Source: Mangrovibrevibacter kandeliae
Lineage (GTDB): Bacteria; Pseudomonadota; Alphaproteobacteria; Rhizobiales; Rhizobiaceae
Assembly (NCBI RefSeq): GCF_024519155.1
Contig: NZ_JANIFJ010000001.1
Coordinates: 558,001 to 622,000, forward strand
Length of the DNA: 64,000 bases
Direction of reading: 5' to 3'
In this document: positions 61,296 to 64,000 of the stretch, piece after piece
How positions within the stretch are numbered: position 1 is the stretch's first letter
Layout of the letters: every line of letters starts with the position of its first letter
The notes under the pieces: model-generated
What the model was told of the DNA's origin: nothing
Databases searched by the model: none
The model's input: the letters and a program-made list of their open reading frames with translations, nothing else
Translations under genes and position numbers: made by a program

Positions 61296-62615
61296 TCAGA
61301 TCGCGCTCGCGGTCGCGTCGGTCGTCTGCATCGCCGGCTCGCGCACGGCCGGCGGCCGGCCGGCGCCCCGCATGTACCAGAGCCCGATCACCGCCGCGCC
61401 GAGGCCGGCGAGGGCGCCGAGCCCGAGCGCCCAGCGCGGCCCGAAGCGGTCGGCGATCCAGCCGACCAGCGGCGAGCCCAGCGGCGTGCATCCCATCGCG
61501 ATCGCGAGGCGGATCGCCATCACCCGGCCGCGCATCTCCGGCGCGCTCGACAGCTGCATCAGGCTGTTGGTGCCGTTGTTGAAGGTCAGCGCCGCGACGC
61601 CGATCACCATCAGCGCCAGAGCGAAGAAGAACTCGTTCGGCATCACCGCGGCCGCGGCGCAGCCGAAGCCGAACACCGTCGCCCCGCCGACGAGGTGGCG
61701 GAACCCGGTCTCCTCCCGGCCTGCCGCGAAGAGTGCGCCGGCGACCGTGCCGACGGCGAGCGCGGAGGTCAGGAGGCCGTAGCCCGAGGGACCGGTATGG
61801 AAGACCGTGGCGGCCATCGTCGAAATGAAGATCGGGAAGTTCAGCCCGAAGGTCGCGAAGACGAAGAGCATCACGCAGATCGCAGCGAGATCCGGGCGGC
61901 CCCAGACGTAGCGAAAGCCCTGCATCAGGCTGCCGCGGCCCCGCGACGCCCGCTTGCCCCGGTGCAGGAGATCGACCCGCAGGAAGAACAGCGAGATCAG
62001 CACTGCGGCGAAGGACACGCCGTTGATCAGGAAGGCCCACCCCGAGCCCACCCAGGCGATCACGACCCCGGCGACCGCCGGGCCGACCATGCGCGCGCCG
62101 TTGAAGCTCGTCGAGTTGAGGCCGACGGCGTTGACGAGGTCCTTTTCCTCGACGAGTTCGGAGACGAAGGAATGGCGGGCCGGCGCGTCGAAGGCGGCGG
62201 CGCAGCCGAGGAGAAAGGCGAAGACGTAGACCTGCCAGAGCTCGGCCTGGCCGCTGACGGTCAGGACGCCGAGTGCCGTCGCGAGCACGCCCATCACCGC
62301 CTGCGTCACCATCATCAGCTTGCGCTTGTCGAAATAGTCGGCGGCGAAACCGGTCAGCGGCAGGAGCAGAAGCTGCGGTCCGAACTGCAGCGACATCACG
62401 AGGCCGACGGCCGCCGCGTTGTGGTCGGTCAGTTCGGTCAGCACGAGCCAGTCCTGGGCCGTGCGCTGCATCCATGTGCCGATGTTCGACACCAGGGCGC
62501 CCGCCGCCCAGAGCCGGTAGTTCGGGTTGGCGAGCGAGCGGAAGGTGTTGCGGAAGACGGCGGCGGGCGAGCGTCGCGGGATGGAGCGCGCGGGCGACCC
62601 GCCGCGCGCACTCAT
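61296..62615 (-). CDS. MFS exporter, EntS-like (MFS_3 family)
   Basis: A 439-residue protein with about eleven to twelve helices. 'FRSLANPNYRLWAAGALVSNIGTWMQRTAQDWLV' is the start typical of the EntS/MFS_3 family, 'FAADYFDKRKLMM' is motif A, and 'GPAVAGVVIAWVGSGWAFLINGVSF' lies in helices 5 and 6. EntS exports enterobactin; other members export drugs or siderophores. It overlaps the upstream isochorismatase-fold gene by 4 nt (ATGA), with a MarR gene further upstream, suggesting an inducible efflux operon. Actual substrate unknown. Confidence 0.87.
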   Translation of the reverse strand: MSARGGSPARSIPRRSPAAVFRNTFRSLANPNYRLWAAGALVSNIGTWMQRTAQDWLVLTELTDHNAAAVGLVMSLQFGPQLLLLPLTGFAADYFDKRKLMMVTQAVMGVLATALGVLTVSGQAELWQVYVFAFLLGCAAAFDAPARHSFVSELVEEKDLVNAVGLNSTSFNGARMVGPAVAGVVIAWVGSGWAFLINGVSFAAVLISLFFLRVDLLHRGKRASRGRGSLMQGFRYVWGRPDLAAICVMLFVFATFGLNFPIFISTMAATVFHTGPSGYGLLTSALAVGTVAGALFAAGREETGFRHLVGGATVFGFGCAAAAVMPNEFFFALALMVIGVAALTFNNGTNSLMQLSSAPEMRGRVMAIRLAIAMGCTPLGSPLVGWIADRFGPRWALGLGALAGLGAAVIGLWYMRGAGRPPAVREPAMQTTDATASAI

Positions 62616-63175
62616 GCGGCCGGCCGATCGAGAAGCGTGACGATCTCGTGCGTCGTGCCGGTCTCGCCGATGCGCGGGAAGATGCGCGTGACGCTGTTCT
62701 CGTGCGCCTCGAGGCTCATGTCGGTCATCGCGTCGACGGCATAGGTCACGTTGAAGCCGAGCTCCTGGGCGAAGCGTCCGGTCGATTCGACGCCGCCGGT
62801 GGTGGCGACGCCGGCGAGCACCACCTGCGTTACCGCCTCCTTCCGCAGAAAGGCTTCGAGCCCGGTGCCCGTGAAGGCACCCCAGGTGCGCTTGGTGATC
62901 CGGTGGTCCGTCGGCTCGAGGCCGAACCGTGGATCGAGCTCGGTCCAGTCGGCCGGCATCTGGTCGGCGCGGAAGCTGCGTTCGGCCCGGCCCGGAGGGG
63001 AGCCGGCGACGTTGACGACCACCACCGGCAGTCCCTTCTGGCGGAATGCCGCGGCAAGTCGGGAGGCATTGGCGGCGACGCGATCGGCCGGATGGGCCGT
63101 CGGCAGGCCGAGGATGCCCTTCTGCAGGTCGATGAGGATCAGTGCGGATCGGGGGTCGAGGGTGGAGAGCGTCAT
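62612..63175 (-). CDS. Isochorismatase-fold hydrolase lacking the catalytic Cys
   Basis: A 187-residue cysteine-hydrolase-fold protein. The Asp ('ALILIDLQKGIL') and Lys ('ITKRTWGAF') of the Asp-Lys-Cys triad are present, but the Cys position reads 'VATTGGVESTGRFA', with Gly in place of Cys. The ending 'DAMTDMSLEAHENSVTRIFPRIGETGTT' is common to a subgroup that also lacks the Cys, so this is a family trait rather than a mutation. Activity is unknown. It overlaps the exporter gene by 4 nt and lies 97 bp after the MarR gene, all on one strand. Confidence 0.82.
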   Translation of the reverse strand: MTLSTLDPRSALILIDLQKGILGLPTAHPADRVAANASRLAAAFRQKGLPVVVVNVAGSPPGRAERSFRADQMPADWTELDPRFGLEPTDHRITKRTWGAFTGTGLEAFLRKEAVTQVVLAGVATTGGVESTGRFAQELGFNVTYAVDAMTDMSLEAHENSVTRIFPRIGETGTTHEIVTLLDRPAA

Positions 63176-63272
63176 GACGATAGAACCTTTCTGCCCGTCG
63201 CGTTGCGCGTCGGACGTTCGGCCGCGACGGTGCCGTCGAGGGTTGGTGTTGCCGTGGGGTGGCGGGATCGGA

Positions 63273-63716
63273 TCAGCTGTCGACGATGCGCTTCAGAAGC
63301 TCGACGGCTGCTGCGATCTGTGCCTGCTCGCTGGCCGAAAATTCCGCACCGAGGGTGCGGGCGAGCCAGTCCTTCCGGATTTCCCGGCCGCTGGTCAGCC
63401 GCGTTCGCGTGTCGTCGGTCAGGGACAGGAGGGTCTGCCGGCCGTCGGTCGGGTGCGGTGCGCCCTCGACCATGCCAAGCGCCTGAAGCGCCGCAATCAG
63501 CCCGCTCATCGACTGCGGGCGCATGTTCTCCGCCCGGGCCAGCTCACTGACCGTCGCCGGACCGTCGCTCTCCAGCCGCCGCATCACGGCAAACTGCGAA
63601 GGTGTCAGGTCGCCGGCCGTCGCCTCTTCGCGCAGGCGACGGCGCAGGCGGCCGACCAGTCCGTGGAGTTCGGCGGCAAGGGCTGTGAGGGAAGCATCGT
63701 CGGCAACGCGGGTCAT
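63273..63716 (-). CDS. MarR-family transcriptional regulator
   Basis: A 147-residue winged-helix regulator: 'LTPSQFAVMRRLESDGPATVSELARAENMRPQSMSGLIAALQALGMVE' covers helices 2-4, and 'HPTDGRQTLLSLT' is the beta-hairpin wing with conserved D-x-R. MarR proteins act as dimers that let go of DNA when they bind phenolic or other ligands. As first gene of an apparent unit with an isochorismatase-fold protein and an exporter, it probably represses them and itself. A partner operator could not be pinned down. The only candidate -10 (TATCTA) lies very close to the ATG. Confidence 0.88.
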   Translation of the reverse strand: MTRVADDASLTALAAELHGLVGRLRRRLREEATAGDLTPSQFAVMRRLESDGPATVSELARAENMRPQSMSGLIAALQALGMVEGAPHPTDGRQTLLSLTDDTRTRLTSGREIRKDWLARTLGAEFSASEQAQIAAAVELLKRIVDS

Positions 63717-63894
63717 GTCGCCTAGATAGGAGATATGAAGCTAAACTGCAAAGATTGACTGTTCAGATAACCTGCGGCATTGCGTCACTGGTCTGCAGGC
63801 GACCGGACGGGGCGTCTTGCCCGTCCAAGCGCCTCGCGCCGCTCGCTGGAGAGGCGTAGAAGCGGCGGTTCCCGTTGCGTCGAGGCTCCGTCCC
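63717..63894. other. Spacer between MarR and DUF486 genes
   Basis: A divergent intergenic region of 178 bp with an AT-rich patch near 63722-63775 that includes TTGACT (63756-63761) and GTTCAGATAAC. The MarR regulator's own operator is expected here. No clear inverted repeat of operator size was found. Confidence 0.3.
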
Positions 63895-64000
63895 GTGTCG
63901 TCCTTCGTCCCGTCCTGGCTCCTGCCGATCCTGCTCCTGACCTGCTCCAACGTGTTCATGACCTTTGCCTGGTACGGTCACTTGAAGTTCGAGAACCGAC
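63895..64000 (+). CDS. DUF486 (DMT-like) membrane protein, partial
   Basis: The window ends inside this gene. From GTG 63895 the visible 35 residues are a hydrophobic helix followed by 'SNVFMTFAWYGHLKFENR', the N-terminal signature of the DUF486 family, small four-helix proteins of the drug/metabolite transporter clan with unknown role. GAGG at 63882-63885 could be the ribosome site. The frame stays open to the window edge. Confidence 0.7.
   Translation, partial: MSSFVPSWLLPILLLTCSNVFMTFAWYGHLKFENR

Noticed and set aside
1-64000. tRNA, rRNA, CRISPR arrays and insertion sequences
   Set aside because: No cloverleaf T-loop motifs, rRNA blocks, regularly spaced repeats or transposase motifs were found on reading; a dedicated scan would be needed to exclude short or degenerate ones.

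Overview
The window reads as chromosomal core DNA of a very GC-rich alphaproteobacterium of the order Hyphomicrobiales (Rhizobiales). The evidence is the gene content and order: a FeuP/FeuQ-type two-component pair, the ccmIEFH cytochrome c maturation operon followed by degP, an OmpR-type regulator/kinase pair and glnE; an Omp2-type porin with the rhizobial 'Cys...Cys' N-terminus; and the block rpoZ-rsh-pyrE-acpS-lepB-rnc-era-recO. The exact genus cannot be fixed from the sequence alone. No tRNA, rRNA, CRISPR array or insertion sequence was seen.

Layout. 1-436: the end of a phage-like module (a partial gene and a holin-like membrane protein). 449-3604: a PepSY-like periplasmic protein, feuP, feuQ and a lipoprotein, headed by an 11-bp-phased direct repeat that looks like an OmpR-family binding box. 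3695-7849: ccmI-ccmE-ccmF-ccmH, all overlapping by 4 nt. 7992-17102: degP, a second response regulator and kinase, glnE, and a PAS sensor kinase on the opposite strand. 17240-25608: pepN, a DMT exporter, an MFS transporter, a family 4 uracil-DNA glycosylase coupled to an SMR efflux protein, and ETF-ubiquinone oxidoreductase. 25687-33787 is more accessory: a PhcB-like methyltransferase divergent from a membrane GGDEF-EAL protein, an EEP-domain protein, AMP nucleosidase, a GFA protein, a small secreted protein, a glutathione transferase and a SEL1 protein. 33795-37257: a HisC-like aminotransferase and a vanadium haloperoxidase behind an AT-rich promoter. 37315-44985: a DNA-repair island, ku-ligD divergent from an SbcD-like nuclease and a YhaN/SbcC-like ATPase, separated by a 39-bp two-tier palindrome. 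45289-46443: the porin, with a strong terminator. 47185-59756: a soluble lytic transglycosylase, dapA, smpB, a family 5 uracil-DNA glycosylase with a NYN-domain protein, then rpoZ to recO. 59758-64000: two MFS exporters, a Cys-less isochorismatase-fold protein, a MarR regulator and the start of a DUF486 protein.

How the parts fit. The left third is envelope-centred: osmosensing (FeuPQ-like), periplasmic haem handling, periplasmic protease and envelope-stress signalling. The centre holds break repair and uracil repair functions, including two different iron-sulphur uracil-DNA glycosylases. The right third is housekeeping: lysine biosynthesis, ribosome rescue, stringent response, pyrimidine and lipid synthesis, secretion, RNA processing, ribosome assembly and recombination.

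The most notable observations are the 39-bp dyad (with two symmetrically placed GANTC methylation sites) between the two repair operons, the predicted FeuP box, and the pairing of a PhcB-like methyltransferase with a c-di-GMP enzyme. All regulatory calls are by eye and unscored.
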